Made by a program: the position numbers and the translations under genes. The notes beneath the pieces were generated by a model, which was not told where the DNA came from, ran no database searches, and saw only the letters and a program-made list of their open reading frames with translations. Source: Anodontia alba (lineage: Eukaryota; Mollusca; Bivalvia; Lucinida; Lucinidae). Taken from it: DNA of 64,000 nucleotides. The DNA lies in the NCBI GenBank assembly GCA_964016985.1, contig OZ024833.1, positions 66,480,712 to 66,544,711 of the forward strand, written 5' to 3'. Numbering within the stretch: position 1 is the first letter of the stretch; each line of letters opens with the position of its first letter. Positions 63,816 to 64,000 of this stretch are shown here, piece after piece.

Positions 63816-64000
63816 ACATCTATGTTTTTGTAGAAAAACAAATGCTGTTTTTTATTTTTGTTGTTGTTTGTTTTTGTTTTTTTTTCAGAAAAAAATAAGG
63901 CTTGACATTACATGTGAATTGTCAGCCTAGCAAATGTCTTATCTCTAAAACTTTCTTAATTGTCATTTTATTTTTCATCTCATCAATGAATAACAAAATC
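63816..64000. repeat. Right part of the interrupted gamma element, then AT-rich sequence
   Basis: AAAAAATAAGGCTTGACATT and ACATGTGAATTGTCAGC, typical of gamma arms, then unassigned AT-rich DNA to the window end. No PARP exon here. Confidence 0.6.

Noticed and set aside
62403..64000. Search for the next PARP-domain exon
   Set aside because: Nothing resembling the continuation of the catalytic domain is present; the stretch is a truncated MITE, a pearl-like element and a gamma-type relic.

Overview
The window is animal nuclear DNA, most likely from a bivalve mollusc (inference). Genes are split into short exons with GT-AG introns. About four fifths of the sequence is AT-rich, repeat-dense DNA. 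Several repeats fit published bivalve types: elements with a short head hairpin, an ACGG/CCGT microsatellite and 145-170 bp tandem units (the organisation described for pearl elements), and tRNA-headed SINEs. No bacterial, organellar or viral gene was seen.

Two protein-coding genes, both on the + strand, can be supported. (1) 10453-29779: twelve exons encoding the last ~430 residues of the BAF60/SMARCD subunit of SWI/SNF chromatin remodellers. The exons join in frame to a natural stop; the N-terminal exon(s) are not in the window. (2) 53392-62402 and beyond: the first four exons of a protein with two PAR-binding zinc fingers (PBZ), a charged coiled coil and the beginning of a PARP-type ADP-ribosyltransferase domain. 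It runs off the right edge. A PBZ reader and a PARP-like writer on one polypeptide is the most interesting protein observation here.

Layout: 1-10.4 kb, repeats only, with a 22-bp minisatellite (2.4-4.0 kb) and a pearl-like element (5.4-6.0 kb). 10.4-29.8 kb, the SMARCD gene with repeat-filled introns, including a 1.8-kb tandem array in intron 5, a 1-kb terminal-inverted-repeat (TIR) element in intron 7 and a decayed tandem duplication of exon 10 in intron 10. 29.8-53.1 kb, intergenic: inverted and direct segmental duplications (36.2-48.9 kb), LINE remnants and many palindromes. 53.1-64 kb, the PBZ/PARP-like gene, with a third pearl-like element at 62.6-63.8 kb.

The dominant non-genic signal is a modular set of miniature palindromic elements. 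A few central hairpin cores (alpha: arms with CAAACAGTGTAGA and GATCAG; beta: arms with TTGTGGGTACTC; gamma: arms with GACATTTCATG) sit inside several unrelated outer shells. Three shells begin and end with TTAA plus CCC; others begin TACCGTA or TTACGAAAACA. One shell occurs with two different cores. Coordinates of repeat edges are by eye and may be off by a few bases to tens of bases.
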